DNA of 53,686 nucleotides. Source: Thermofilum sp. NZ13 (GTDB lineage: Archaea > Thermoproteota > Thermoprotei > Thermofilales > Thermofilaceae). Position numbers and translations under genes: made by a program. Shown here piece by piece: positions 16,896 to 24,890 of this stretch. The stretch spans positions 1-53,686 of the forward strand of contig NDWX01000011.1 of NCBI GenBank assembly GCA_002855745.1, in the 5' to 3' direction. The notes beneath the pieces are model-generated. The model made no database searches, was not told where the DNA came from, and saw nothing but the letters and a program-made list of their open reading frames with translations. Position 1 is the stretch's first letter. Each line of letters opens with the position of its first letter.

Positions 16896-17548
16896 CACAC
16901 TCCCAGAGAGGGTGTAGCGAGTGGCTTCACTTTCAGCCTACACTCCGAAAGGGAGATAAACCTCCTCAACGCCACGCACGACGGTAGAGCAGTTGGCCGC
17001 CGCTGCCGCTGAGGCGTGGCGGCCGCCGGCTGCTCCTCCCCGGAAGCCCCCGAGAGGGGCAGGCCCACTGGGCGATGCGTCGCCCCCGTGGGGCAACCCC
17101 GAGGCCGAAGAAAAATGACGAGGAGTTAAGGGGGCCAGTGGGGGCAGTTAAAGGGGGAGCGTGGAGGGGCACTTCTACTTCGAAAAGGACTATACTAGGC
17201 TCATCGGGTTCAACCTGAAAGTGTTTTGAGAAACTCAAGTCCTGTAGCTCTGCTAGCCCCCGGAACTCTGGCCTCTGGTGGTACTCCAGGGCGATAGTCA
17301 TTCTCTCGTTTTCCCCTGTTTTCCCTGTTCGTCTCATACTTTCCCTAAACAACCGAGAAATGAAGAGAAGTTAAAGGAAGTACCCTAAAGGCGATGAATG
17401 GTGAGCAGCTGTCAGGCTCATGCGACATCGTGCATCCCTGGCACCTTCGAGACAATGGAGCATAAACCGGTGCTGAGCTCAGGTAAGTGCCGCGAGGTGA
17501 TGTTGACTTCACTAGTAAAGCGAGGCGTCAGGACTTGAGCAGAGACCT
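16896..17548. other. Gene-poor stretch, no confident gene
   Basis: No frame here looks convincingly coding. It holds a GC-rich hairpin array (separate entry, 16995-17090), a short plus-strand tail ending FEKDYTRLIGFNLKVF at 17229 that could be the end of a lost gene, and a minus-strand frame 16966-17352 whose composition becomes Pro/Arg-rich after ~70 residues. The segment 17350-17548 shows nothing I can name. Together with the broken SWIM gene it looks like a site of past insertion and decay. Confidence 0.4.
16995..17090. other. GC-rich array of inverted repeats
   Basis: Three perfect stems follow one another: GGCCGCC/GGCGGCC (16995-17001 with 17018-17024), GCCCC/GGGGC (17046-17050 with 17056-17060) and GGGCGA/TCGCCC around a TGCG loop (17070-17085). 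Further C-runs and G-runs follow. It resembles in style the hairpin array at the 3' end of tnpB (51324-51455), which suggests a structured RNA or a relict transposon end. No sequence identity beyond composition was established. Confidence 0.4.
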
Positions 17549-17965
17549 TCAGGTGATTTCGGAGTTAGAGCCCAGCGCCTCCAGGAGGCTTCTCACGTTG
17601 ATAGACTCGGGAAACCGAAGCAGATCCCGGTCTTCCGTGACGAGCCTCATCCGGCGAGCTCTGGCCGAGTAGAGATAGGCTGCATCGTAGAAAGTTAGGT
17701 TCTCACTGTACGCGAGCTTTAAGACCTCCGAAATCCCAGGGAAGTTAAGCACTGTTACATAGCTGAGCGCACTCTCGAAGAGCCTAAGGGCGGCGTCGAG
17801 GTCCCGGATACTGCCCTTCCTATACTCTTTCAGCAACGCATTTCCCACCTCATACGCTGTTAGGTCGAGCACGGCAAACAGCCTCGCGTGATCCACGAAC
17901 TCCTCTTTAAGAGTGGCTACGAGCGGGTAAACGGCTGAAGCGTCCAGCAGAAACCTGGGGGCCAT
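17549..17965 (-). CDS. vapC: PIN-domain toxin, VapC family
   Basis: Predicted Mg-dependent endoribonuclease toxin. PIN-domain acidic residues are visible in order: Asp8 (FLLDASAVY), Glu39 (LTAYEVGNAL), an Asp in TFYDAAYLY and another in VTEDRDLLRF. 138 residues is a usual length. The ATG lies 3 bases after the stop of the small gene upstream that encodes its antitoxin. Which RNA it cuts is unknown. Confidence 0.9.
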   Translation of the reverse strand: MAPRFLLDASAVYPLVATLKEEFVDHARLFAVLDLTAYEVGNALLKEYRKGSIRDLDAALRLFESALSYVTVLNFPGISEVLKLAYSENLTFYDAAYLYSARARRMRLVTEDRDLLRFPESINVRSLLEALGSNSEIT

Positions 17966-17968
17966 ACC

Positions 17969-18202
17969 CTACCTCTCGAGCCTCGACTCCTTAACCGCGG
18001 AAGCCCACTCCTCGAAACCTACGTCCATGGATCTCAGGGCCTCCTCAACGAGCGCCTTGAACCTCTCCCTTTTAACCTTGCGAACCTCCTCCTCGAGGGC
18101 TCTCTCAACGACCTCCCTTACGTCTATCCCCAGCTTCGCAGCCTCCTCCTTAAGACCCCGCCGCACTCTGACAGAAATTACATCGGAGGGCACTTCTCCC
18201 AC
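17969..18202 (-). CDS. vapB: VapB-type antitoxin
   Basis: A 77-residue charged protein directly upstream of VapC. The N-terminus (DVISVRVRRGLKEEAAKLG) looks like a ribbon-helix-helix DNA-binding domain, followed by a Glu/Arg-rich helix (VVERALEEEVRKVKRERFKAL) that would clamp the toxin; the end FEEWASAVKESRLER is typical of crenarchaeal VapB. The start is GTG 18202. Two GTATAC palindromes (18204-18209 and 18220-18225, 16 bp apart) sit at the promoter and could be its autoregulatory operator. Confidence 0.82.
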   Translation of the reverse strand: MGEVPSDVISVRVRRGLKEEAAKLGIDVREVVERALEEEVRKVKRERFKALVEEALRSMDVGFEEWASAVKESRLER

Positions 18203-18570
18203 CGTATACCCTTACTCTTGTATACTGCTAAGCGGTAAATAAAGTTGGCGCTCTCACAGCGCGTTATTCAGCGCCGGGAAAGCGTCGCTAGTTTCGCGGC
18301 ACCTAGCAAGGTCAAGCTTGCAAGCATAGAACACATTTTATGGAACCCCGGTTCTCGATGCGCCCCTCCCCTTTCTCATGCCTCTAGAAAGCTACTGGGG
18401 TTCGATGGCAATAGGTCGAGAGTTCTGCGCATCACATAGTGTGTGGCGGCTTACACGTCGCTCTGTGCCTGCGGATCTTCGCTCTGTGTAAGTAGCAATA
18501 CAGAGGTTTTTTGCAAAAGTGAAAAGTAAAAATTAAAGGTAAAAAAGAATTATTTTGTTAGACTTTGTCC
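18203..18570. other. Intergenic region between vapB promoter and psr operon end
   Basis: No convincing gene in 368 bases. It contains the vapB promoter (GTATAC repeats) at its left end and a 43-base inverted repeat at 18450-18492 (separate entry). A 64-codon plus-strand frame at 18245-18439 has no recognisable protein character. Confidence 0.4.
18450..18492. repeat. Inverted repeat CTTACAC/GTGTAAG enclosing a direct repeat
   Basis: Outer arms CTTACAC (18450-18456) and GTGTAAG (18486-18492) are perfect complements. Inside, TCGCTCTGTG occurs twice (18458-18467 and 18479-18488), 21 bp apart, about two helical turns. A T6 run follows on the plus strand at ~18506. It could be an operator, a small structured RNA or a terminator; nothing decides. 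Confidence 0.45.
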
Positions 18571-19449
18571 TTAGAGACCTAGCACTTCGAATATTCCCGC
18601 TTGTATCACGAGGGTCCTTAGCACCAAGGCTCCGAGCAGGCCCAGGATAGCGGCCGCGAGGGCCAGCCTTCGGTCCTCCTTCTTCAGGAGGAGGAGGCCG
18701 AGGGCTAGCGGCGCTAGGACGCCGAGGAGCACTAGGCCGATCCAGAAGGCCGCCGCGAGCTCGCCGACGAGTAGCGCTTCGGCGCTCATCTTCGCGGCGA
18801 CGTTGCCGGAGTAGAGGGCGACGTTGATCAGTGCTGCCAGGGCCGCAAGCTCGGCCACGTCCAGGGCTAGGCCGCTCGTGGTGAGGAACCTCGTAACCCT
18901 CTCGTCGTGAACCAGTATTTTGAGGATAGCGACCGCGCATATCGAGGCGCTGATCAGCCACAGTATTGGTATCAGCGAGGTGTTCCAGAACGGTACGCCG
19001 GGCGCCGAGGAGATGAGGAAGCCGCTGTAGAGCGTAACGAGCAGGCCGATCAGGGCTAGCACTGCCAGGAAGTACTTGTTGTCGGTGATCTTAGCCATCG
19101 CCGGCAGGGCCGTGTGCCTGAGCGCTACGGCTAGGGTGGCGAGGAGCAGGAGGAAAAGCAGGCTGATACCGAGGGTCATCCAGGAGACGGCCAGCTTCGC
19201 TAGGAACACTCCGCTCGCCAGCGAGCCCAGGATGGCTAGGGGCATGTTGGCCGGCCGGGAGAGGTCGGCGACGACGAACAGCAGTGCCAGCACAACGCTC
19301 CCGAAGACAGTGAGCGAGAGCTCGCGCAGCTTCTCCTCCACTTTCGCGAAGCGCATCAGCGCGTACGCCACGCTACCCATCCCTGCTATCCCTGCAAACC
19401 ACAGGAAAGGCCCTATCAGGAACGGAGACCAAACCTCCTGGAAGCTCAT
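18571..19449 (-). CDS. Membrane anchor subunit of molybdopterin oxidoreductase (NrfD/PsrC-like)
   Basis: Quinone-interacting membrane subunit. The 292 residues contain about eight hydrophobic segments, with the early FLWFAGIAGMGSVAYALMRF and the VADLSRP turn typical of the NrfD family. The gene overlaps the 3' end of the Fe-S subunit gene by 4 bases (ATGA). It would accept electrons from the quinone pool and pass them through the Fe-S subunit to the catalytic subunit at 20006-22447. T. pendens-type organisms need sulfur, so a polysulfide or thiosulfate reductase is likely, but other electron acceptors are possible. Confidence 0.87.
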   Translation of the reverse strand: MSFQEVWSPFLIGPFLWFAGIAGMGSVAYALMRFAKVEEKLRELSLTVFGSVVLALLFVVADLSRPANMPLAILGSLASGVFLAKLAVSWMTLGISLLFLLLLATLAVALRHTALPAMAKITDNKYFLAVLALIGLLVTLYSGFLISSAPGVPFWNTSLIPILWLISASICAVAILKILVHDERVTRFLTTSGLALDVAELAALAALINVALYSGNVAAKMSAEALLVGELAAAFWIGLVLLGVLAPLALGLLLLKKEDRRLALAAAILGLLGALVLRTLVIQAGIFEVLGL

Positions 19450-20009
19450 GGTCCCACCCTTACGAAGAACTTGGGCTCAGTGCCCTTATACTCGAGCAAC
19501 CTGATTATGCGGCCTGAAGCCAGCCTCTTGCTGATCTCGCTGTTGGGATCGTCGATGTCGCCGAAGGCCCTGGCGCCGGCCGGGCACACCGCCACGCAGA
19601 CGGGCTCGAGGCCCGCGGCCACCCTGCTCTGGCACTCCTCCCCCATGCATTTCTCTGGTAGGCCGGTCTCGTCGTCCAGCCACCTGGCCCCGTAGGGGCA
19701 CGCGGTCATGCAGTACTTGCACCCGATGCACAGCGCGGGGTTGATCTTGACCAGGCCGTCCTTGTCCTTGTAGCTCGCGCCCGTGGGGCAGACGGCGACG
19801 CAGGGGGCGTTGTCGCAGTGCTGGCACTGCACGAGAAGCATGTAAGGCTTCGCCTTGAGGTCGAAGTTGATCCTCCTGATGTTGCTCCTGATCCAGCCCC
19901 ACGTCCTGTTCTCCCTGGTGCTGGAGCCGTAGTTAGCCGCGTTGCAGGCGGCTATGCAGGCGCCGCACCCTATGCATGTGGACTGGTCCCAGAGGTGCGC
20001 CAGCCTCAT
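19446..20009 (-). CDS. 4Fe-4S electron-transfer subunit (PsrB/PhsB-like)
   Basis: 187-residue ferredoxin-type subunit with four cysteine clusters: CIGCGACIAAC near the N-terminus, CQHCDNAPCVAVCP, CIGCKYCMTACPYG, and CMGEECQSR with CVAVCPAGA. This is the pattern of DmsB/PsrB subunits. One oddity is the C-x4-C spacing in KCMGEEC where family members usually have C-x2-C. No signal peptide: it would be carried out with the Tat-exported catalytic subunit. The start ATG overlaps the upstream gene's stop. Confidence 0.92.
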   Translation of the reverse strand: MRLAHLWDQSTCIGCGACIAACNAANYGSSTRENRTWGWIRSNIRRINFDLKAKPYMLLVQCQHCDNAPCVAVCPTGASYKDKDGLVKINPALCIGCKYCMTACPYGARWLDDETGLPEKCMGEECQSRVAAGLEPVCVAVCPAGARAFGDIDDPNSEISKRLASGRIIRLLEYKGTEPKFFVRVGP

Positions 20010-22447
20010 GCTCCCACCCTCATGACCCTAACGGTAGAGTTAAGACCAGTTGAACCGTTCAGGGGCTCGAGCCAGCTTAGAGTGAACTTGTTGGGGTTGA
20101 TGCCCTCCTTCATGACCTCGTACTCCCCGCTTATCAGCTTCGACGTCCTGCCTCCGGCTCTGTTGTAGACGAATAGGACGCCCTCGCGGACGCGGTTCGT
20201 CACCCTAACGCGCGCCCTCTGCTTGACTCCGTTGTCGAGGCCCTCGAGCTCGATCAGGTCCCCGTCCCTTATACCCAGGCGCTCGGCGTCCTTCGGGTTC
20301 ATCCAGACCCTCCTGTCGGCGAGGAAGATAATGTTCTTCGTCCAAACCGCGTGCACGGTCACGAACTGGTCCCGGCCGTTCACGAGGTAGAACTCGTTGG
20401 GGGCTGTGGGCTTCTTGTAGGGCGGAGGCTTCCACTTCGGCAGCGGGTCGTCCTTGTACTGGAGGGCGCGGAGGCTGTAAATCTCCACGAGACCGCTGGG
20501 TGTACCGAGCGTCCCGGGCCCGGCCTTCGGCGTCCACTGCTTGAACACGTAGAAGCCCTTCGTCTCCAGGGCTTTCTCGATCTCCTCCACCGGCACGTTC
20601 CAGCCCTTGGACAGGCTCTCCAGGACCTTCTTCTTCACCAGGATCTCGAACTCCTCGAAGTTGTGATAGTCAGCGTACTTCTCCGTGTAGCCGACCGCTG
20701 CCGCCCTGTCGGGGACTGTGCGCCTGACGATCTCCATCATGATCCAGAAGCCGTTCCTTGCGTCGACTCCGGGCGGCGGGTCGAGAACCTTGTGGGAGAG
20801 CTGTATGGCGGCATGCGGCGTCCACTTCACCGTCGCCAGCTCCTCGCGCTCGAGGTAGATGTTGTCGGGGAGCACGTAGTCCGCCCAGTCGACGCTGTCG
20901 TTTGGCACGACGTCTATCACAACGACGAGGTCGAGCTTCTTCAGCGCCTCGATGAGCTTCTGGGTGTTCACGTCCCGGGTGAAGGGCTCCGTGCCGACGA
21001 TGAAGAGGGCCTTGACGGGGTACGGCTGGCTGGTCAGCACCGCGTCTAGAACGGCGTCGAAGACGTGCGGGACGGCGGGGTACTTCAGCGTGTCGATCCT
21101 CTTCGCCGTGATCGGGGGCAGCGTGCCGCCCGTGATCGTTGTCACCTTGTCGGCCGCCGCTGTGGCTGAGGCGGGGAACTTCGCGCCCAGCTGGATGTAG
21201 AGGCCTCCCCTCGTCTCTATGCTTCCGACGAGCGCGTTCAGGGTGAGCGCTGCCCTGAATGCGTCGGAGTCGTTGGCGTTCTTCGAACTCCACCAGCCGT
21301 CCTCCACGACGCCCTTCGCTGTAGCGAACTCCCGGGCGATCCTCCTGATCGTCTCGGCGGGCACGCCGGTGATCTTCTCGGCCTCCTCGGGCGGGTACTG
21401 CGCGGCCCTCTCCTTAAGCAGGGTGAAGGCGGTCCTGACCTTGCCGACGCCAGGGGCCTCGCCCTCCCACTCGAGCGCCGGGTTCTTGGCCGCCTTGTAG
21501 CTCACGAAGTCCTTCGCGTCGAGGTCGTACACCATGAAGTCGGAGGTGTCCTTCCCGATGTCCTTCCCGGTGAGCGCGGAGCCGTCGGGCTTTATGAGGA
21601 GGCAGGCGTTCGTGTACTTCTTGACCCAGGGCTCGTCGTAGAGCTTCTCCTGGATGATCACGTGTATCATGGAGAGCAGGAAGGCGGCGTCGGTCCCGGG
21701 TATGATCGGGACCCACTCGGCCTCGGACATCGCGGCGTTGCCCATCCTCGGGTCAACGAACACCAACTTCACGCCCCTCTCGCGGGCCTTCTGAAGCCTC
21801 TGAACCATCCCCATCGCGGCGTTCAGGACCCTGCCGACGAACACTATGTAGCGGGCGTTCTCGTAGTCGGGGTCCACGGCGGGCGGGCCTCCGGCGGCGA
21901 GCACGAGCTGCCGGGCGTAGGTGGAGGCGTTGTGGCAACAGGAGGCGTGCTGGATTATGTTGGGGGTGCCTAGAGTGTAGGCTATGAGCGGCAGGTGCCA
22001 CGCGTAGAAGTCGTGGTACGTGAACACGACGCTCTCGGGCCCGTACTTGGATATTATCTCCTTCAGCTTCTGCGTGATCTCGTTGAGGGCGGTGTCCCAG
22101 TCGACCTCCTGGAACTTAGCCTCGCCCCTCTCGCCGACCCTCTTAAGCGGCTTCTTCAGCCGGAGGGGGTGGTTCCAGAGCTGGATGGACGAGGCCGCCC
22201 TAGCGCAGAGGCCCGGCTGGGGGTGCTCCGGGTTGGGCTCAAAGTACATGGTCCCGTTCCTCTTGACGAAGTACAGCCCGCAACCGGCGCCGCACATGTT
22301 GCACATCACGGGGGCTTTCTCCTCAGCCGCGAGGCTCTGGGGCTGGCTTGGAGGCTTCACGACAAGGCTTACGGGCCACTTAACGGCCGTGGCCGCGGCG
22401 AGGAAGGCGCCGAGCTTGATGGCGTCCCTCCTTGTGATCTCCGTCAT
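20006..22447 (-). CDS. Molybdopterin oxidoreductase catalytic subunit (sulfur/polysulfide/thiosulfate reductase type)
   Basis: 813-residue member of the DMSO reductase superfamily. A Tat signal opens the protein (RRDAIKLGAFLAAATA), so it acts outside the cytoplasmic membrane. A 4Fe-4S site follows (CNMCGAGC ... LCARAA, residues ~48-83), then ASCCHNAS near residue 172, where the molybdenum-binding Cys is expected in Psr/Phs/Fdh-type enzymes. The C-terminal domain has RRVWMNPKDAERLGIRDGD, the typical pterin-binding barrel. With the Fe-S and NrfD genes it forms a PsrABC-like complex. A TATA box ~28 bases upstream makes a leaderless start at ATG 22447. The physiological acceptor is inferred, not seen. 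Confidence 0.9.
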   Translation of the reverse strand: MTEITRRDAIKLGAFLAAATAVKWPVSLVVKPPSQPQSLAAEEKAPVMCNMCGAGCGLYFVKRNGTMYFEPNPEHPQPGLCARAASSIQLWNHPLRLKKPLKRVGERGEAKFQEVDWDTALNEITQKLKEIISKYGPESVVFTYHDFYAWHLPLIAYTLGTPNIIQHASCCHNASTYARQLVLAAGGPPAVDPDYENARYIVFVGRVLNAAMGMVQRLQKARERGVKLVFVDPRMGNAAMSEAEWVPIIPGTDAAFLLSMIHVIIQEKLYDEPWVKKYTNACLLIKPDGSALTGKDIGKDTSDFMVYDLDAKDFVSYKAAKNPALEWEGEAPGVGKVRTAFTLLKERAAQYPPEEAEKITGVPAETIRRIAREFATAKGVVEDGWWSSKNANDSDAFRAALTLNALVGSIETRGGLYIQLGAKFPASATAAADKVTTITGGTLPPITAKRIDTLKYPAVPHVFDAVLDAVLTSQPYPVKALFIVGTEPFTRDVNTQKLIEALKKLDLVVVIDVVPNDSVDWADYVLPDNIYLEREELATVKWTPHAAIQLSHKVLDPPPGVDARNGFWIMMEIVRRTVPDRAAAVGYTEKYADYHNFEEFEILVKKKVLESLSKGWNVPVEEIEKALETKGFYVFKQWTPKAGPGTLGTPSGLVEIYSLRALQYKDDPLPKWKPPPYKKPTAPNEFYLVNGRDQFVTVHAVWTKNIIFLADRRVWMNPKDAERLGIRDGDLIELEGLDNGVKQRARVRVTNRVREGVLFVYNRAGGRTSKLISGEYEVMKEGINPNKFTLSWLEPLNGSTGLNSTVRVMRVGA

Positions 22448-22470
22448 ACGTTATTAAACACGTATCAAAA

Positions 22471-22480
22471 CATATATAAA
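22471..22480 (-). promoter_or_regulatory. TATA box of the sulfur-reductase operon
   Basis: Minus strand TTTATATATG, centred ~28 bases from the ATG at 22447, giving a leaderless mRNA. The adjoining AT-rich segment up to 22530 separates it from the treT 3' end. Confidence 0.6.
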
Positions 22481-22538
22481 ACCTTATGTACAGCTCTCGA
22501 TATTTTCATGTAAAAATATCGATATGTATGCGTATATG

Positions 22539-23777
22539 CTAATAACCGCATAGAAGGCTGGAGAAGAAGGCCAAGTACCTTTGAACGTGCCGAGTGATGA
22601 CGAAGTTCTCGAGCACGTGCTCCCTGCCCGCTTCCCCGAGCCTTGCCCTCGTGCCGGGTTCGCTCAGGAGCCTGGCCGCCTTTTCGGCCAGCTCGGGCAC
22701 ACTCCATCCCGTGAGCCCAGTACGCCCATCTATCACCTGCAGCTTGACCCCTCCCACGGGCCTAGCAACCACTGGCACGCTCTTCCACAGGAACTCTGTT
22801 ACCGCGAGCCCGAAGCCCTCCCTGATCGCCGTGTGGAGGCCAACGGTAGTTACGCGCTGCAGCGCGTTAACCTCTAGGTCGTGGACGCCCTGCTGGTCTG
22901 TGAGCATATGGATGTTTTCGTCGCCGGCCACGTAGTCCCGGACTTTCTCGTAGAACAACGCCCCCTCTGGGTCGTCGCGCGCCATGGAGGAGATTAGGAG
23001 GAGCTGCGTCCCCGGGTGGCTCCTGGCAACAACTCTGTAGACGTCGACGGCCGAGAAGACGTCCTTCCAGGGGTCGAACCTCGCCACCTTCGCGAGGATG
23101 GGTTTTGAGGTGTCAACCCCGAACTTCCCAGCGATGTTCTCAATGAGGCTTGAGTCGAGCGGCCTGTTCTTGTCGCTCAAGGGGTCTATGCTCGGCGGGG
23201 AGACGAGGGCGCGGTCCGCGAATTCTGGTTTCACGTAATCCTTTGTGTGTACGATGACGCCCTCGTAGAGGGGTAGCAGCTGAGAGATAAGACCATAGAC
23301 TTTTTGGTTTGGTGTGGAGACATCTATGTGGCACCGCCAAACCCATATTCTCCCCCTCTTTTTCGCGAAAAGAGGTATAGCCATTGGCTGTGGGTCGTGT
23401 ACGAGCACGATGTCAGCGTCGAGGTCTAGTGTTTCGGCGTTGTACTGGTTCCACTTCATGTAGGTTTTCCACTCCTCCTCTGTTAGCTCAACCTGCGTGT
23501 TGCCCTGCAGGGCGTTGTGGATCTTCTTTGTCACCTGGAAGAAGTCTGGCTCAGCCTCAAGAACCTGCCAGTCAGCGTCGATGCCTAGTGATCTCATGAG
23601 GGGGACCATGCTGTGGAGTATTTCAGCCACACCTCCGCCGTAGCTCGTCGAGTTTACGTGGACGACTCGCTTCCCCTCAAGCCTCGCTGCGACCTGTAGG
23701 AGCTCGTTGTAGGCGCCGTCGCCGATAATGCTCCTGTAGTCCTCAGCCCTTCTCGCGTACTTTGGCTTCGCTCTCAT
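22539..23777 (-). CDS. treT: Trehalose synthase TreT (trehalose glycosyltransferring synthase)
   Basis: GT4-family glycosyltransferase that joins NDP-glucose and glucose to trehalose (reversible in some archaea). Recognised from the N-terminus: VVHVNSTSYGGGVAEILHSM, then LGIDADWQVLEA and DADIVLVHDPQPMAIP. The retaining-transferase motif EGFGLAVTEFLWKSVPVVAR is near residues 320-340, with VARFDPWKD upstream. 412 residues is the family length. It is divergent from a trmB-type gene and next to a sugar importer, as in the Thermococcus trehalose/maltose island. A predicted operator (23781-23803) covers its transcription start. Confidence 0.93.
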   Translation of the reverse strand: MRAKPKYARRAEDYRSIIGDGAYNELLQVAARLEGKRVVHVNSTSYGGGVAEILHSMVPLMRSLGIDADWQVLEAEPDFFQVTKKIHNALQGNTQVELTEEEWKTYMKWNQYNAETLDLDADIVLVHDPQPMAIPLFAKKRGRIWVWRCHIDVSTPNQKVYGLISQLLPLYEGVIVHTKDYVKPEFADRALVSPPSIDPLSDKNRPLDSSLIENIAGKFGVDTSKPILAKVARFDPWKDVFSAVDVYRVVARSHPGTQLLLISSMARDDPEGALFYEKVRDYVAGDENIHMLTDQQGVHDLEVNALQRVTTVGLHTAIREGFGLAVTEFLWKSVPVVARPVGGVKLQVIDGRTGLTGWSVPELAEKAARLLSEPGTRARLGEAGREHVLENFVITRHVQRYLAFFSSLLCGY

Positions 23778-23780
23778 TTC

Positions 23781-23803
23781 ACTACCACTTTAAGGTAGTA
23801 GTT
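23781..23803. promoter_or_regulatory. Predicted TrmB operator between treT and trmB
   Basis: Inverted repeat ACTACC-N7-GGTAGT followed by AGTT. The same 23-bp element, identical at 19 of 23 positions, lies upstream of the importer operon at 28056-28078. It covers the predicted treT start site (TATA centre ~23815, start ~23789), where binding would repress; for the divergent trmB it lies upstream of the TATA box. Recognition by TrmB is inferred from neighbourhood. Confidence 0.65.
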
Positions 23804-23810
23804 GATGGAT

Positions 23811-23820
23811 TAAATATATT
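23811..23820. promoter_or_regulatory. TATA element shared by treT and trmB
   Basis: Reads TAAATATATT on the plus strand and AATATATTTA on the minus strand. It is ~38 bases from the treT ATG (short leader) and ~35 bases from the trmB ATG. AT symmetry allows use in both directions. Confidence 0.45.
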
Positions 23821-23849
23821 TTTATTTACGCAGGTATCTATGCGGGAGG

Positions 23850-24881
23850 ATGTCGGAGAGAGTGTACAGGCTGTTGAGGCAGGTGGGTCTCAAGCCGTAC
23901 GAGGCTAAGGTCCTAGCGGTCTTACTCGATGGGGTGCCTAGAACAGCTGGTGAAATCTCAGCTACCACCGGCGTCCCCCAACCTCGCGTGTACAGCGTCC
24001 TCGATTCGCTCAGCGCAATGGGTCTTGTGGACATTAAACTGGGTAAACCTAAGAAGTACCGGGTGACAGACCCGCTTTCCTCGATCGAACGTGTGGTAAG
24101 CTCCAAGATGGGTGAGCTGGCGTCTCTAAAATCTCAGATCCAGGAGGAGCTGAAGGAGCTGAGAGGTAGCACCTTCACCACTGAGCCTCCTGACGTCTGG
24201 GTCATCAAAAATAGGGAGGAGGCTTTAACGCGTATAAGGAGAGCTATTGAAAGCGCAAACTACGAGGTCGCAACCGGGCTAAACCTGGAGACTTTCACCG
24301 CTCTCAGCGGCAGCTTGAGCGCTCTAGCCAGCGAATCCGGGGGCGCGTCACTAGCAATCACCCTATACGGAGACTTCCTAAAGAGCGGGTTTGATAGTTC
24401 CCTCGCAAAGGGGAACTGCGAGATCAGGGTAAGACGTATCCCAATAACCCCCCTTGTAATCATAGACTCCTCGAGGGCTTTTATCCTTGAGAGAACGTAC
24501 ATCCTCGAGATAACGGAGGAGGGGCTTCTCCGGATGCTGTCAGACTTCTACTACCACTCGGTGTGGAGGGTGGGGGACATAGTCAAAGGATTTCAGCCGG
24601 CGCCAGGAAGGGTGGTGAGCTTCACAGATGTATGGCTGGCTGCAGGGTTCGTGAGGAGGTGCATGGAGGAGTCGCACACGGCTAGAGTTGTGGTGGAGGG
24701 CTTCAGCAGGCAGGGGGTAAGGGGTGTTCTAGAGGGTGAGGTTATAGACCTTATTGAGAACGGGAATGGTGTGCAGATCTCTCTTATCCTCAACACCGCC
24801 GCGGGCAGAGTGAGTGTGGGTGGTCGCGGAGCGACGCTCGAGGAGTTCGAGGGTAGAGTGTTCAGGATAACCCCGCTCTAG
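23850..24881 (+). CDS. trmB: TrmB-family sugar-responsive transcription regulator
   Basis: A winged-helix protein: residues ~5-70 carry the TrmB DNA-binding domain (GLKPYEAKVLAVLLDGVPRT, recognition helix PQPRVYSVLDSLSAMGLVDI), then a dimerising coiled coil (~75-105), then a sugar-binding domain to residue 343, including the phospholipase-D-like segment seen in TrmB. In Thermococcales TrmB controls trehalose/maltose transport and glycolysis. Here it is divergent from treT and adjacent to an importer whose promoter carries the same inverted repeat. An AGGAGG-type site overlaps the start region; ATG 23850 gives the best N-terminus. Confidence 0.9.
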   Translation: MSERVYRLLRQVGLKPYEAKVLAVLLDGVPRTAGEISATTGVPQPRVYSVLDSLSAMGLVDIKLGKPKKYRVTDPLSSIERVVSSKMGELASLKSQIQEELKELRGSTFTTEPPDVWVIKNREEALTRIRRAIESANYEVATGLNLETFTALSGSLSALASESGGASLAITLYGDFLKSGFDSSLAKGNCEIRVRRIPITPLVIIDSSRAFILERTYILEITEEGLLRMLSDFYYHSVWRVGDIVKGFQPAPGRVVSFTDVWLAAGFVRRCMEESHTARVVVEGFSRQGVRGVLEGEVIDLIENGNGVQISLILNTAAGRVSVGGRGATLEEFEGRVFRITPL

Positions 24882-24890
24882 AGAAAAGTC

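Noticed and set aside
16966-17352. 128-codon minus-strand frame beginning MRRTGKTGENERM
   Set aside because: The second half is composed of hairpin-array translation; only the first ~70 residues look protein-like and match nothing I know.
17350-17520. Possible C/D box small RNA (GCGATGA, GTGATGT, CTGA)
   Set aside because: Boxes do not occur in the C-D'-C'-D order with proper spacing.
18533-18961. 142-codon frame inside the NrfD-like gene
   Set aside because: Arg/Pro-rich shadow; the real frame there has clean membrane helices.
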